Positions 29,159 to 38,107 of a stretch of DNA of 64,000 nt are shown here, in pieces. The DNA lies in the NCBI RefSeq assembly GCF_003182595.1, contig NZ_PDNZ01000003.1:248001-312000 (forward strand). Direction: 5' to 3'. The first letter of the stretch is position 1. Each line of letters begins with the position of its first letter. The notes under the pieces were generated by a model. It did not search any database and was not told the DNA's origin. It saw only the letters and a program-made list of their open reading frames with translations. Position numbers and translations under genes: made by a program. This DNA is from Prosthecochloris marina. GTDB taxonomy: Bacteria > Bacteroidota > Chlorobiia > Chlorobiales > Chlorobiaceae.

Positions 29159-30331
29159 TCAGACGCTCAGCAACTTCCTGTTGAGTTTCAGCAGCACCCT
29201 GATAGTCTGAACCTGTATGACAAGCAAAGGTATATAAAGGAGAAAGTAACCGATAGAAAACTTGTCGATGAAATCAGCGGCAACCAAACCCTTATTGATG
29301 AGGAAATTGCCTAACACGAAAAAAGCGACCCCCGGACATATGGCCGCATAGGTCACAACGCTTTTACCTCCACCACCGATAAACTCCTTGAAATACCCCA
29401 GTTGCTTCATAACGGTGTAACCGAGCATGCCGAACAAGACCTGAACAGCGATAAGCACACTGAAAACAATAACATGAAACCATGGATGAATCTCCATACC
29501 GAAGTTATGAACCAGCCCCATGGAAACTCTGTTCACAGTAATACCGAGAATAGTCAGAATAGGTATGACAATCCAGAGAGATACCGAAGCCTCGTAGTTG
29601 ACTCCATTGGAAAGCATGGAACGAAACCCCAGCACAATCTTTATCACACCGAAAGTAACGGCTATCGCAGCAAAAAACGATGCAAGAATGATTCCGAGTC
29701 CGGAAGAGATCACATTATGGCTCATTGCCGCAGCAGCTGACATCCCCACTCCTACCATCGAGAAAGCAAATACCGACAACATCTGGCTCAAGCTGTTGTT
29801 TCGTTCGCAATCAAAATTACCATAAGCGATGACCCTCGAGAAAAATACAAGAAAAATCACTCCGGCATACCCCCCGACCAGTAAAAACCCCAACATGGCA
29901 AACGGAAAAAGATACTCGACCACACTCCAAAGCCCGGGGACAAACACTGCGCCGAGAATGAACATGACGTTAATCGCCATAGCGTATGTCAAGGGAATAG
30001 CCATAAGCTGTACCTCGGCATCCGAGCTTTTGAGTCTATCAAAAGCTTCGTTTCCCCTGAACATGTTGTACTCCTTGATATTCCACAACAAAAGACGATA
30101 GTGTTGAAAAGCATACCAAAGGATACCCGCACAACTTACAGCAATAAGTGTAACAACCGCAGGACCGCCCGCAACCAAAGCAGCCTGAATATCTTCGAAT
30201 ACCGGAATCGGACGGCCTTCATGGTTGACCATGAACATCAGGAACATGAAAAAGCTCACTGCGATCCCACCGCTTCCGAGAGAAGCGAGAAAATACAAAG
30301 GAGAGTACTCCGCCCCGAGATTTTTTCTCAT
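29159..30331 (-). CDS. Polytopic membrane protein, possibly TsoY-type, in the CsoR-headed operon
   Basis: A protein of about 390 residues with roughly ten hydrophobic segments and no soluble domain. The opening GAEYSPLYFLASLGSGGIAVSFF reminds me of the family NCBI names TsoY (a group that includes selenoproteins), distantly like tellurite/C4-dicarboxylate (TDT) carriers; this assignment is from memory and unsure. The second ATG (30331) is preferred because AAAGG lies seven bases before it. It is the gene right after the repressor, 36 bases on, so it is likely the main regulated gene. A transporter or sensor role is inference. Confidence 0.82.
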   Translation of the reverse strand: MRKNLGAEYSPLYFLASLGSGGIAVSFFMFLMFMVNHEGRPIPVFEDIQAALVAGGPAVVTLIAVSCAGILWYAFQHYRLLLWNIKEYNMFRGNEAFDRLKSSDAEVQLMAIPLTYAMAINVMFILGAVFVPGLWSVVEYLFPFAMLGFLLVGGYAGVIFLVFFSRVIAYGNFDCERNNSLSQMLSVFAFSMVGVGMSAAAAMSHNVISSGLGIILASFFAAIAVTFGVIKIVLGFRSMLSNGVNYEASVSLWIVIPILTILGITVNRVSMGLVHNFGMEIHPWFHVIVFSVLIAVQVLFGMLGYTVMKQLGYFKEFIGGGGKSVVTYAAICPGVAFFVLGNFLINKGLVAADFIDKFSIGYFLLYIPLLVIQVQTIRVLLKLNRKLLSV

Positions 30332-30367
30332 AGTCATGCCTTTACTTACCGTCTTTGATTTATCATG

Positions 30368-30598
30368 TCATTTCTTGGATATAAGTTTCAGTATTCTCTC
30401 CATATTCTCTGAATCATGCTCGTTCAAGCATTCTTTCAAGCTGCTATTCAACATGAGAGAGTAGGTTTTATCCAACGCAGCCTTTGCAGCCTGAAACTGC
30501 ACGATAACCTTTTCACACTGTTCCCGTTGCTCTATCATCCTGACAAGCCCCTGAATCTGCCCATCGACCTTTTTCAACCTCAAGATTATATTGTCCAT
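30368..30598 (-). CDS. CsoR-family repressor with CstR-like cysteine pair
   Basis: A short all-helical DUF156 repressor, 76 residues from the ATG at 30598 (MDNIILRLKKVDGQIQGL). Family members carry Cys, His, Cys in fixed spacing to bind copper. Here C28 and C57 are kept at the right distance of 29, but the His position (53) is Ser. This two-Cys, no-His pattern is that of CstR-type persulfide sensors rather than copper sensors. The frame is open to 30730, but a start further upstream would place the inverted-repeat operator inside the gene; AAGG lies nine bases before the chosen ATG. It heads a seven-gene run. Confidence 0.88.
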   Translation of the reverse strand: MDNIILRLKKVDGQIQGLVRMIEQREQCEKVIVQFQAAKAALDKTYSLMLNSSLKECLNEHDSENMERILKLISKK

Positions 30599-30630
30599 CT
30601 GCTCCAACCTTAATTTTTCATGAGTGCGCC

Positions 30631-30657
30631 ATATACCTATACGGGGTATGGGTATAT
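30631..30657 (-). promoter_or_regulatory. Candidate CsoR/CstR-type operator
   Basis: An exact seven-base inverted repeat, ATATACC (30631-30637) and GGTATAT (30651-30657), separated by 13 bases holding a GGGG run. CsoR/FrmR-family operators have this AT-flanked G-tract form. It lies 33 bases upstream of the chosen repressor start, as expected for autoregulation. Confidence 0.6.
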
Positions 30658-30957
30658 AGTGCATATTTTTTCTCTCTTTCACAAACAGAAAAATCAGCGG
30701 CATTGCCGGAAAGCAGGAAGAACCTGTCAAATGGTTGACACCATCGCGGAACTGTTGAAGAAGTCAGAACGTTAATCAGTTTTTTAAACTATAAAGAACG
30801 CACAGTTCACATGGATCTGCCCGAGTTCAGCTGCTTGCCCGACACGAGCAGCTTGTTTGCAAAACAACTACGAGCAGCTTTTTGAGGCTTGTACCGTCGA
30901 CAACTGTACCAAGCCGCAACAGTAATACAAGTTCACAGATTAGATTTTTGTACCACC

Positions 30958-31581
30958 ATGGAAGTTATCGGAAAAAGTAAGGCGCACGTTATGCTGGATT
31001 CCTGCCTACCAGAGTCTGCCGCCTATTTCTCGGACCACATACGGATTCTCAAATGCAATCCCTACTGTAAAAACATCGAATACCTCCCCGAAAGAGACAT
31101 ATATCAATGGACATTCACGGCAAATGATCCCCGAAACCATCCAATTACAGCTCTTTTTTTTGTCAAGCAAGACTTAGAACACCTTACTCCTGAAAGCAAG
31201 CTCTTGGAGCAATACGTCAATTCCGCAAACGTGGTGATAGATAAAGAAAGGGGCGGAAAGCTCATCCGATGGAGCGCCGCTGAAGATATTCCCGAAGTAA
31301 ACATTGCCGAAAGCAATACGTTCATCGGAACCGCCGGCGCTGAAATATGCTTACTGCACCATACAGATCACAAAACATCTGTTCATTATGACACCAGTAT
31401 CACTTTGGACTTCAAAGTACCGTTCCCGTTAAACATGATGCCTGAAGTAGTGCTCAAGTTTCTGACCGAGACCGTCATGTCGCAAATCATGCAACAAGCA
31501 ACGGAAAGCATGCTATGCAGGGTGCAATCCGATATTTGCTGTATCGATGCAGCTATTGCTGCAGAAGGAAGGTCAAGATAG
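30958..31581 (+). CDS. DUF1997-like protein
   Basis: A 207-residue soluble protein that I place in DUF1997, a family shared by cyanobacteria and green sulfur bacteria and of unknown function; the assignment is by general look (VMLDSCLPESAAYFSDHIRIL and the strand-rich middle). The ATG at 30958 (MEVIGKSKAH) is preferred over upstream starts at 30889. The C-terminus contains several cysteines (MLCRVQSDICCID). Its 3' end overlaps the small membrane protein gene on the other strand by nine bases. It lies next to bchF, which fits a role around photosynthesis, but this is inference. Confidence 0.75.
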   Translation: MEVIGKSKAHVMLDSCLPESAAYFSDHIRILKCNPYCKNIEYLPERDIYQWTFTANDPRNHPITALFFVKQDLEHLTPESKLLEQYVNSANVVIDKERGGKLIRWSAAEDIPEVNIAESNTFIGTAGAEICLLHHTDHKTSVHYDTSITLDFKVPFPLNMMPEVVLKFLTETVMSQIMQQATESMLCRVQSDICCIDAAIAAEGRSR

Positions 31582-31794
31582 CTTTTTTCTGTGGCGAGCC
31601 TCGATAAAAAATCCAGAGAAATAAACCAAAAAATAACCGCAGACAATAACCACAAGAAATATCTGACGATCAATCGTCGTTGGCAGCTGATTGGAATTCC
31701 ATATCAGAAAAACCAGAACTGCCCACAATCCCCCCATTAAAAACATGGCTTTGTTCCACAAGCCCTTAAAACTACCATTCAACATGATGATCAC
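31573..31794 (-). CDS. Small two-helix membrane protein
   Basis: A 73-residue protein with two hydrophobic segments (about 16-32 and 44-62) and a basic tail (EARHRKKLS). It follows the bchF/bchV gene by 49 bases on the same strand and so may be co-transcribed. I do not recognise a family. An ATG three codons downstream is an alternative start. Confidence 0.65.
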   Translation of the reverse strand: MIIMLNGSFKGLWNKAMFLMGGLWAVLVFLIWNSNQLPTTIDRQIFLVVIVCGYFLVYFSGFFIEARHRKKLS

Positions 31795-31843
31795 AGGTTT
31801 TAAACAGGTTATACGCGCACAAACACAAGGTCCCGGCCAACGG

Positions 31844-32317
31844 CTAAATCATACCGCCCGCCTTTAAACGCCTTTCGTTGAGCTTTTCAAGAATAATTCT
31901 GACAAGATACTGTAAAGCATTGACCACATAGGTGAAATAAGCAAGAAATGCTTCCCAGATGAGAACGTTTTCCGAATATCCCATATAAGCCATAACAAAA
32001 TACAAGAGATGGAAAAATGCAGCTACAGTACTGCCAACGTCTTCCCACAAAAATTCCTTACCATAAATCCAGGTATCAAAAATTTCTTTTTCAAAATACG
32101 CACCGGTGACGAGCAAAAGCCCGAAAAGGAGCGTCTTGAAAAGAATCGCGATGCTTACCCAGTAAAAACTGAAAATCTGATCATTCTGTGCATAAAGAAA
32201 AGTCAAAATCACACCGATCAAAAACACAAAAAACTGGATCGGCGCTAAAATGAGCTGTATATCCGTCCATACGGAAGCATTGCGCTTTTCAAGTTGTTCC
32301 GGAGTGTAACGAGGCAT
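31844..32317 (-). CDS. bchF: 3-vinyl (bacterio)chlorophyllide hydratase (BchF/BchV)
   Basis: It adds water to the C3 vinyl group of the chlorin ring in bacteriochlorophyll synthesis. The protein has 157 residues from the ATG at 32317 ([17 protein letters not shown]), the conserved family start; the open frame extends 16 codons upstream without support. Four hydrophobic helices and the segment [27 protein letters not shown] type pattern indicate a membrane enzyme. Green sulfur bacteria carry two paralogues, BchF and BchV; I cannot tell which this is. It is divergent from the radical SAM gene at 32640. Confidence 0.88.
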   Translation of the reverse strand: MPRYTPEQLEKRNASVWTDIQLILAPIQFFVFLIGVILTFLYAQNDQIFSFYWVSIAILFKTLLFGLLLVTGAYFEKEIFDTWIYGKEFLWEDVGSTVAAFFHLLYFVMAYMGYSENVLIWEAFLAYFTYVVNALQYLVRIILEKLNERRLKAGGMI

Positions 32318-32639
32318 AGTAGGTAAATCTTGAAGGCCGTTAAGAAGCTTGGGAAAACATCGCAAAAATCAGTTCCATCTATGAGCCATGAATATATTAA
32401 CCTAAATCGATTGTTTCAAATTACCTGCGCCTTTAGGGTTCTCCATACTTTTATTCTGCTCATTTTCTCCCGCAAATCGCCCCTCGAACATTGTTTTTAT
32501 CCTTTCATTTTTGCTATATAAAGATTAAGCAAGTCTGTATTCGACCGAGCAGGCTTCTATTCAGCATGCGTCCAAGTGCAACCGGCAAGCACTTATACAG
32601 AGGAACTACACCAGACCAAAATTCTGTTTTTTCAAGCGA
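32318..32639. other. Divergent intergenic region between bchF and the radical SAM gene
   Basis: These 322 bases separate two divergent pigment-type genes and should carry both promoters. Short frames occur on the plus strand but none has a family look. I see no clear inverted repeat or riboswitch-like structure. Confidence 0.5.
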
Positions 32640-34055
32640 ATGTTTATTTCAACAGGTTCTTCGGATACATCAGTAAAATCCTTCAAAATCCTGTTGGTGG
32701 CGCCAAAAGGCAAAAAGGACTCCAAGTCAAATCAGAAACCACTTTTTCATATGGCCCTCGGGGTCCTCGTCAGCATCACGCCACCAAAACATGAAATCGA
32801 CATCATCGATGAGCATTTTGGTGATACAGTCGACTATGATGCTGACTATGATCTTGTTGGCATTACAGCACGTACAATAGATGCTACCAGAGCATATGAA
32901 ATAGCCGACAACTTCAGAAAGAAAGGCAAGACAGTAATCCTGGGCGGTATTCATACTTCATTCAATCCTGATGAGGCCAGCCAGCACGCAGATACCATTG
33001 TCTGCGGCGAAGCCGAGAACATGTGGGGCACTATACTGAACGATCTCGAACATCATCGCTTGAAACCTTACTACAACGCAAAGGATTTTCCACCTGTCAA
33101 AGAAATCGTTCCTCTCGACTACAAAAGAATAGCCAAAGCATCACTCCGGGAAAAAGTCGATACGACAAAATCCATTCCTATCTACATCACCAGAGGATGC
33201 CCCTATAACTGTTCATTCTGTGTTACTCCGAATTTTACGGGAAAACTCTACCGAAGACAGAAGCCCGAAGACCTCAAAGCGCAGATAGAAGATGCCAAAG
33301 AAGCTTTTTTCAAGAAAAACGGAACTTCATCGAAACCCTGGTTCATGTTGTGCGATGAAAACCTGGGTATCAATAAAAAACGACTCTGGCAGGCCCTTGA
33401 CATGATCAAGGAATGCAATATCATGTTCAGTGTTTTCTTAAGCATGAACTTTCTCGAAGATGAAGAAACAGTAAAAAAACTTGTCGATGCAGGTTGTTTC
33501 ATGGCACTGGTGGGGATAGAATCGATCAAACAGAGCAATCTCGAAGCTTACAACAAGTCTCATGTCAACACACCTGAGAAAATTATCGAAATCATCGATC
33601 AATGCCGGAAAGCAGGACTTAACGTGCAGGGTAATTTCCTCATCAATCCTAGCCTCGACAATTATGATGACATGAACGATCTTGTAGACTTTATCAGCAG
33701 GAACAATATATTCATGCCGATCATGCAGATCATCACGCCATATCCTGGCACAAGCATGTATAAAGAATACAAAGAAAAGGGACTGATTACCGATGAAGAC
33801 TGGGAAAAATACAATGCAATAAACGTCGTGATCCGCTCACCTCATTACAACTCGGTTGAATTTCAGTACCGGTTTATGCAGACCTATTATAAAGCCTATT
33901 CGTGGAAAAACATCATCAACAGAATTACACACAACCCTCACCCACTCATGGGTTTTGTCACCAGTTTTGCGTTCAGAAAAAACCTTCATGAACTCTTGGA
34001 AACTTTTGAAAGCGAACATGGACTCAAACGTTCTAACAAACTAAATCTTTACTAA
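32640..34055 (+). CDS. B12-binding-type radical SAM protein, BchE/BchQ/BchR-like
   Basis: A 471-residue radical SAM enzyme. An N-terminal B12-binding-like domain (about 15-150, including [18 protein letters not shown] and [15 protein letters not shown]) precedes the 4Fe-4S motif C187, C191, C194 in [10 protein letters not shown]. This architecture is shared by BchE (oxidative cyclase) and by BchQ and BchR, which methylate C8 and C12 of bacteriochlorophyll c/d/e. The neighbours (bchF/bchV divergent, chlorosome genes downstream) suggest a pigment or chlorosome role. The exact reaction cannot be set from sequence reading. Other members of the family act on hopanoids or phosphonates. Confidence 0.8.
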   Translation: MFISTGSSDTSVKSFKILLVAPKGKKDSKSNQKPLFHMALGVLVSITPPKHEIDIIDEHFGDTVDYDADYDLVGITARTIDATRAYEIADNFRKKGKTVILGGIHTSFNPDEASQHADTIVCGEAENMWGTILNDLEHHRLKPYYNAKDFPPVKEIVPLDYKRIAKASLREKVDTTKSIPIYITRGCPYNCSFCVTPNFTGKLYRRQKPEDLKAQIEDAKEAFFKKNGTSSKPWFMLCDENLGINKKRLWQALDMIKECNIMFSVFLSMNFLEDEETVKKLVDAGCFMALVGIESIKQSNLEAYNKSHVNTPEKIIEIIDQCRKAGLNVQGNFLINPSLDNYDDMNDLVDFISRNNIFMPIMQIITPYPGTSMYKEYKEKGLITDEDWEKYNAINVVIRSPHYNSVEFQYRFMQTYYKAYSWKNIINRITHNPHPLMGFVTSFAFRKNLHELLETFESEHGLKRSNKLNLY

Positions 34056-34069
34056 AGAAACTCTCTACA

Positions 34070-34195
34070 ATGGAATTCATTACCGAATATACCACGATTA
34101 TTGCACCCGCAATATTCTTCGTTGGTGGCATCTTTATTGTCATGCTTCTCAACAAGTTCATCGGAAAACAAAAAACGCAGGACAGCAATAATTGA
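34070..34195 (+). CDS. 41-residue single-helix membrane protein
   Basis: A short frame 14 bases after the radical SAM stop codon: it begins MEFITEYTTIIAPAIFF, contains one hydrophobic helix (about 10-28, with two Gly) and ends in a basic, polar tail (NKFIGKQKTQDSNN). Size, tight spacing and composition look like a true small membrane protein, perhaps translated with the radical SAM gene. A weak purine stretch (AAAGAAA) lies upstream. No family is recognised. Confidence 0.6.
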   Translation: MEFITEYTTIIAPAIFFVGGIFIVMLLNKFIGKQKTQDSNN

Positions 34196-34369
34196 AACAG
34201 GAAAAAAGCTGTGATTTTGTATTTGCGTAGCTCTTGAAAATGTTTTAATTTTCAAAAAAATAATCCGTTGCCGGTCATCCTGTCGTTCTTCTTGCAGGTT
34301 ACTGGCAAGAGAATGAAGGCAAACAATTTTTTCGCGTTTCTTCTTATTCAACTCAAAACATCACACATT

Positions 34370-34600
34370 ATGTCAAACGGATCAAGCAATGATTTAGCAG
34401 GTGCAATTTCCGGTCTTGTAGACACTGTAGCAAAACTCGGCCAGCAGCAGATTGAAGTCCTCAACAACGGACTCAAGAGCGTATCTGATATGGTAGGCCC
34501 TCTTGGCAAGACCATGACAGATATGGTAGGCAACATGGCCAGTACCCTTAATCAGGTATTGCAGAATGTCTCTTCAACCATCGGTGGCGGATCGAAGTAA
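34370..34600 (+). CDS. csmB: Chlorosome envelope protein, CsmB/CsmF-like
   Basis: A 76-residue protein starting MSNGSSNDLAGAISGLVDTV, with PLGKTMTDMVGNMASTLNQVLQ later, which I recognise as the CsmB/CsmF family of small proteins in the chlorosome envelope. Two amphipathic to hydrophobic helices sit in the lipid monolayer. I prefer CsmB by its N-terminus and length, but CsmF is possible. The frame is open upstream to 34268, but family members start at the ATG at 34370. A strong terminator follows, in line with an abundant single-gene transcript. Confidence 0.88.
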   Translation: MSNGSSNDLAGAISGLVDTVAKLGQQQIEVLNNGLKSVSDMVGPLGKTMTDMVGNMASTLNQVLQNVSSTIGGGSK

Positions 34601-34626
34601 GAGCTTTTTTCCATTACTTTTTGTCC

Positions 34627-34663
34627 AGCACCTTATGCAATTTTGTATAAGGTGCTTTTTTTT
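34627..34663 (+). terminator. Rho-independent terminator after csmB-like gene
   Basis: A ten-base-pair stem, AGCACCTTAT (34627-34636) with ATAAGGTGCT (34647-34656), followed by eight T. It lies 27 bases past the stop codon. Confidence 0.92.
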
Positions 34664-34683
34664 ATAGCAACGGCAGAGCGATC

Positions 34684-35682
34684 ATGCCTCCTGAAAAACA
34701 TCACCTTGAACTATATTTTTCTGACCTGGAGCTCAGGAAACTCCGGATTGAGCAAGTTGCCGGTGACGCATCAAGCCGGGAGTATTTCAGGGTTTTCTCC
34801 CCCGAGAAAACCTGGATACTCTGTATTGACCCCGACTTCGGTTCTTTTCCCTCGGCTCACTATCCGTTTCTGGAAATACAGCGCTTGCTCACAAGAAATT
34901 CCGTGCCCGTACCGAAGGTTATCGGAAGCCGTAAATCAGACTCATCAATCCTGATCGAAGATTGCGGCAATATCCTGCTCCAGGACATGATATCTGCAGA
35001 CCCGTTCCGAAACGCTCAGCTTTACACAAAAAGCATCGATTGCATGACTCGCCTGCAGTCAATCAAGGGAAAGCAGGACAAGCTGCCCTTCAATCGGTCG
35101 TTCGATCCGGAAAAACTGATGTTCGAATTTGATTTTTTCATCACATATGCTATCGAAAAACCTCGTTTCACCAGACTTCAAACCCTGGAGCTCTCAACGC
35201 TGCGAAAGGAATTCAGGAAAATCTCTGAAACACTGTTCAGGAAAGAACATTTCGTGCTCAACCACCGGGACTACCACAGCAGAAACATCCTTGTCTCAAA
35301 AGACAATCTTGTGCTTATCGATTTTCAGGATGCAAGAATGGGCCTGCCACAATACGATGCAGTATCGCTGTTAAAAGATTCTTATGTTACGCTTGACGAA
35401 CAATTTGTTTCCGATATGCAGCACTACCACTATCGACTACTCCGGGCAAACAGGCTTACTGCCATGGATTACGATGAATATCTTTATTTATTCGATCTGA
35501 TGGCATTTCAAAGAAACGTAAAAGCGCTCGGCACATTTTTCCATCAGGCATACGTTCTCGAAAAAAAAGAATTCGAGCAGTACATAACCCCTACGCTCGC
35601 TTACCTCCCCGGTTATATCAGCAGACAACCCGAATTAGCAACGGCCGGTGAGATAATTTTAAATACACTGATGCAACCGTAA
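34684..35682 (+). CDS. amgK: Phosphotransferase of the aminoglycoside/choline kinase fold, AmgK-like
   Basis: A 332-residue small-molecule kinase. The catalytic loop is LNHRDYHSRNILV near residue 198 and the metal-binding Asp is in VLIDFQDARMG near 217. AmgK phosphorylates the anomeric carbon of MurNAc and GlcNAc in cell-wall recycling. The assignment rests on the next gene, two bases downstream, a MurU-like nucleotidyltransferase; AmgK-MurU pairs are the known anabolic recycling route. A NamZ-like muramidase gene follows. Kinases of this fold vary in substrate, so the symbol is inference. Confidence 0.8.
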   Translation: MPPEKHHLELYFSDLELRKLRIEQVAGDASSREYFRVFSPEKTWILCIDPDFGSFPSAHYPFLEIQRLLTRNSVPVPKVIGSRKSDSSILIEDCGNILLQDMISADPFRNAQLYTKSIDCMTRLQSIKGKQDKLPFNRSFDPEKLMFEFDFFITYAIEKPRFTRLQTLELSTLRKEFRKISETLFRKEHFVLNHRDYHSRNILVSKDNLVLIDFQDARMGLPQYDAVSLLKDSYVTLDEQFVSDMQHYHYRLLRANRLTAMDYDEYLYLFDLMAFQRNVKALGTFFHQAYVLEKKEFEQYITPTLAYLPGYISRQPELATAGEIILNTLMQP

Positions 35683-35684
35683 CC

Positions 35685-36617
35685 ATGAAAGCGTTTATAC
35701 TGGCTGCAGGGTTCGGCTCACGCCTCCACCCCATTACAAACTCCATCCCCAAGCCCCTCATCCCGATTCTTAACCTTCCCGCCATTTGTTATACTCTCAC
35801 CCTTTTGAAAGAAGCCGAAATCGAAACGGTAATCTGTAACGTCCATCATCATGCAGAACATATCCGCCGCTTCTTTTCCGATAACAATAATTTCGGGATA
35901 GACATGCATATTTCGGAGGAAACTACCATTCTCGGAACCGGAGGGGGGCTAAAACGATGTGAAACGCTGCTTGATGATGAACCCTTTGTTTTAATCAACA
36001 GCGACATCATTGCTGATTTCAGCCTGCGCTCGTTAATCGACGCCCATGCATCTTCGGGCAACGCAGGAACGCTCATGCTGTTCGAAACCACCGAAGCAAA
36101 AACAATCGGTGACGTCGGCATAAATGAAGAACAAATCAGGGATTTCAGAAACATGCGAAAAACCGGCCTACGCTCCGATTGCATCTACGCAGGAGCGGCC
36201 ATTCTCGATCCGTCGATATTCCACCACCTTACCATGGAATTTTCAAGTATCGTCGATACGGGTTTCACCGGCCTTATCGAACGCGAAAGCCTCGGCTACT
36301 TTCGCCATGAAGGATTTTGGCAGGACATAGGAACACCGCAAAGCTTCTGGCAGGCCAATATCAAAAACCGGAGCAACATTCTTGGGATCGCTCAACGAAT
36401 AGGCCGGCAAATTGGTATCGAACCGCATATGCTCTCTTCACAGGCTGTCATTGCAGATAATGCAACGGTTCATGAATCGATAATCGGCAGAAATTGCCAT
36501 ATTGAAGACGGCGCGACGGTAAAAGATTCCGTAATCCTCCCAGGGACAACCATCCCGAAAAATGCCAAGCTTGATCGGGTAATAGCTTTTCCACAAGGTA
36601 TGCTTTCTCTGGAGTGA
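35685..36617 (+). CDS. murU: Sugar-1-phosphate nucleotidyltransferase, MurU-like
   Basis: A 310-residue enzyme that joins a sugar 1-phosphate to a nucleotide. The N-terminal signature is ILAAGFGSRLHPIT and the metal-binding Asp is in LINSDIIADF near 106. The first 225 residues match the MurU/RmlA type; the last 80 (ADNATVHESIIGRNCHIEDG, then PGTTIPKNAK) form a left-handed beta-helix found in mannose-1-phosphate guanylyltransferases, an extension absent from the shorter Pseudomonas MurU. Its position right after the AmgK-like gene favours MurNAc 1-phosphate uridylyltransferase; a GDP-mannose or glucose enzyme is the alternative. Confidence 0.82.
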   Translation: MKAFILAAGFGSRLHPITNSIPKPLIPILNLPAICYTLTLLKEAEIETVICNVHHHAEHIRRFFSDNNNFGIDMHISEETTILGTGGGLKRCETLLDDEPFVLINSDIIADFSLRSLIDAHASSGNAGTLMLFETTEAKTIGDVGINEEQIRDFRNMRKTGLRSDCIYAGAAILDPSIFHHLTMEFSSIVDTGFTGLIERESLGYFRHEGFWQDIGTPQSFWQANIKNRSNILGIAQRIGRQIGIEPHMLSSQAVIADNATVHESIIGRNCHIEDGATVKDSVILPGTTIPKNAKLDRVIAFPQGMLSLE

Positions 36618-36753
36618 GTAATTTTACCTATACTACCGACTGGACAGGATACATACTGGACTTCTTGTTCTTCAGCTATTCTTGCATTCCGATTATCCGA
36701 CAATCATGAACATATGGCCTGACAGTTCAACAAAACACTATGCCGTTCCTTAG

Positions 36754-37917
36754 ATGATACAAACAGGTCTCGACATACTCCTCCAGGACACCAGCCGTCT
36801 GAAAAACCGCAACATCGGCCTGATCACAAACCAGACATCGGTTACCCATGATCTGCACTACTCATGGCATGAGTTGCAAAAAAAGGGCTTCCCCCCGAAA
36901 AAAATCTTTTCTCCCGAACACGGTCTCTTCTCGACGGAACAGGATCAGATAGCCGTCACCACGCAGCCTGATACCGGCTCTGAGATAATCAGTCTCTACG
37001 GTGATTCCGCAGAGACACTTTTACCGGATGAAAGTGTTTTGCAGAATATCGATCTGGTTATTTTCGATATTCAGGATATCGGTTCGCGTTATTACACCTA
37101 CATCAATACTCTCGCACTTTTCATGGAAAGCGTAAACGGCCGTGACATTGAAATTCTCGTTCTCGACCGGCCGAATCCTCTGGGAGGACAAAACATCGAA
37201 GGCCCACTGCCATCCGGCGATTATCGTTCATTCGTCGGCATACTACCGGTTCCCCCCCGTCACGGGATGACAGCAGGAGAACTCGCCAGGCTGTATTTCG
37301 ATCACAAAAAACTCGACTTGAACCTTGACGTCATCCCGATCCATGGCTGGAAACGCTCATCGCATTTCTCGCAAACCGGATACCCATGGATAGTCCCTTC
37401 ACCGAACATGCCAACATGGGAAACCGCTCTGGTTTACCCTGGAATGTGTCTGTTCGAAGGCCTGAACGTCTCGGAAGGACGAGGCACGACAACACCATTC
37501 CTCCATTTCGGCGCACCTTTCATCGAACCTGAAGCCGTTGCGGAAAATATCATGAACCTCGAACTTGAAGGAGTACTTTTCCGCCCAACCTACTTCAAGC
37601 CATCATTTCACAAGTACCAAAACGGTATTGTAGGAGGATTGTTCCTCCATGTGACCGACAAAGAACTCTTCCGACCATTTCTGACAGGAGTAGCCCTCAC
37701 AAAAGTGATCCACGACCTGTATGCTGAAAAACTTCGTTTTATCCGGGAGGTTTACGAATTCAACGACCTTCACCCGGCATTCGACCTGCTATGCGGCAGC
37801 AGCAGCATCAGAACAATGATCGAAGACGGTCAATCCATCGAAAAAATCAAAACATCGTGGCAAGAGGACGAAAGGAAGTTTATCACCCACAAACAGGCCT
37901 ATCACCTTTATGAATAA
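36754..37917 (+). CDS. namZ: DUF1343 exo-beta-N-acetylmuramidase, NamZ-like
   Basis: A 387-residue protein of the DUF1343 family, now known as NamZ, which releases terminal MurNAc from peptidoglycan fragments. Family-typical parts are NIGLITNQTSVTHD near 20, SPEHGLFS near 54, FDIQDIGSRYYTYI near 95, VLDRPNPLGG near 135 and FEGLNVSEGRGTTTPF near 232. No signal peptide is visible, so it would act in the cytoplasm unless exported otherwise. It stands 136 bases after the AmgK-MurU pair and before a sodium:solute symporter. Confidence 0.88.
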   Translation: MIQTGLDILLQDTSRLKNRNIGLITNQTSVTHDLHYSWHELQKKGFPPKKIFSPEHGLFSTEQDQIAVTTQPDTGSEIISLYGDSAETLLPDESVLQNIDLVIFDIQDIGSRYYTYINTLALFMESVNGRDIEILVLDRPNPLGGQNIEGPLPSGDYRSFVGILPVPPRHGMTAGELARLYFDHKKLDLNLDVIPIHGWKRSSHFSQTGYPWIVPSPNMPTWETALVYPGMCLFEGLNVSEGRGTTTPFLHFGAPFIEPEAVAENIMNLELEGVLFRPTYFKPSFHKYQNGIVGGLFLHVTDKELFRPFLTGVALTKVIHDLYAEKLRFIREVYEFNDLHPAFDLLCGSSSIRTMIEDGQSIEKIKTSWQEDERKFITHKQAYHLYE

Positions 37918-37930
37918 ACCGCTGAATCAT

Positions 37931-38072
37931 GGGCACCTCTATAAATTGTCGCGAGCAGCATGAGTACGAGGCGAACGGAGCACAGATACCGGAATGTACA
38001 TAGGGTACATGAGGATTTCGAGCACCGATCGACGAAGTAATCATGATGCGTAGCAAATTAATAGAGGTGCCC
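37931..38072. repeat. 142-base palindromic element with 17-base terminal inverted repeats
   Basis: GGGCACCTCTATAAATT (37931-37947) is matched at the other end by GGGCACCTCTATTAATT read on the minus strand (to 38072), 16 of 17 identical. The interior is also partly self-complementary (CAGCATGAGTAC against the CATGATGCG side), so the whole could fold as a long hairpin. Size and shape suggest a MITE or a REP-like element. I see no clear target duplication. It lies just before the symporter gene. Confidence 0.7.
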
Positions 38073-38107
38073 TTATGTATTCCTTCCACCGAGCTAAATG
38101 AATAACC

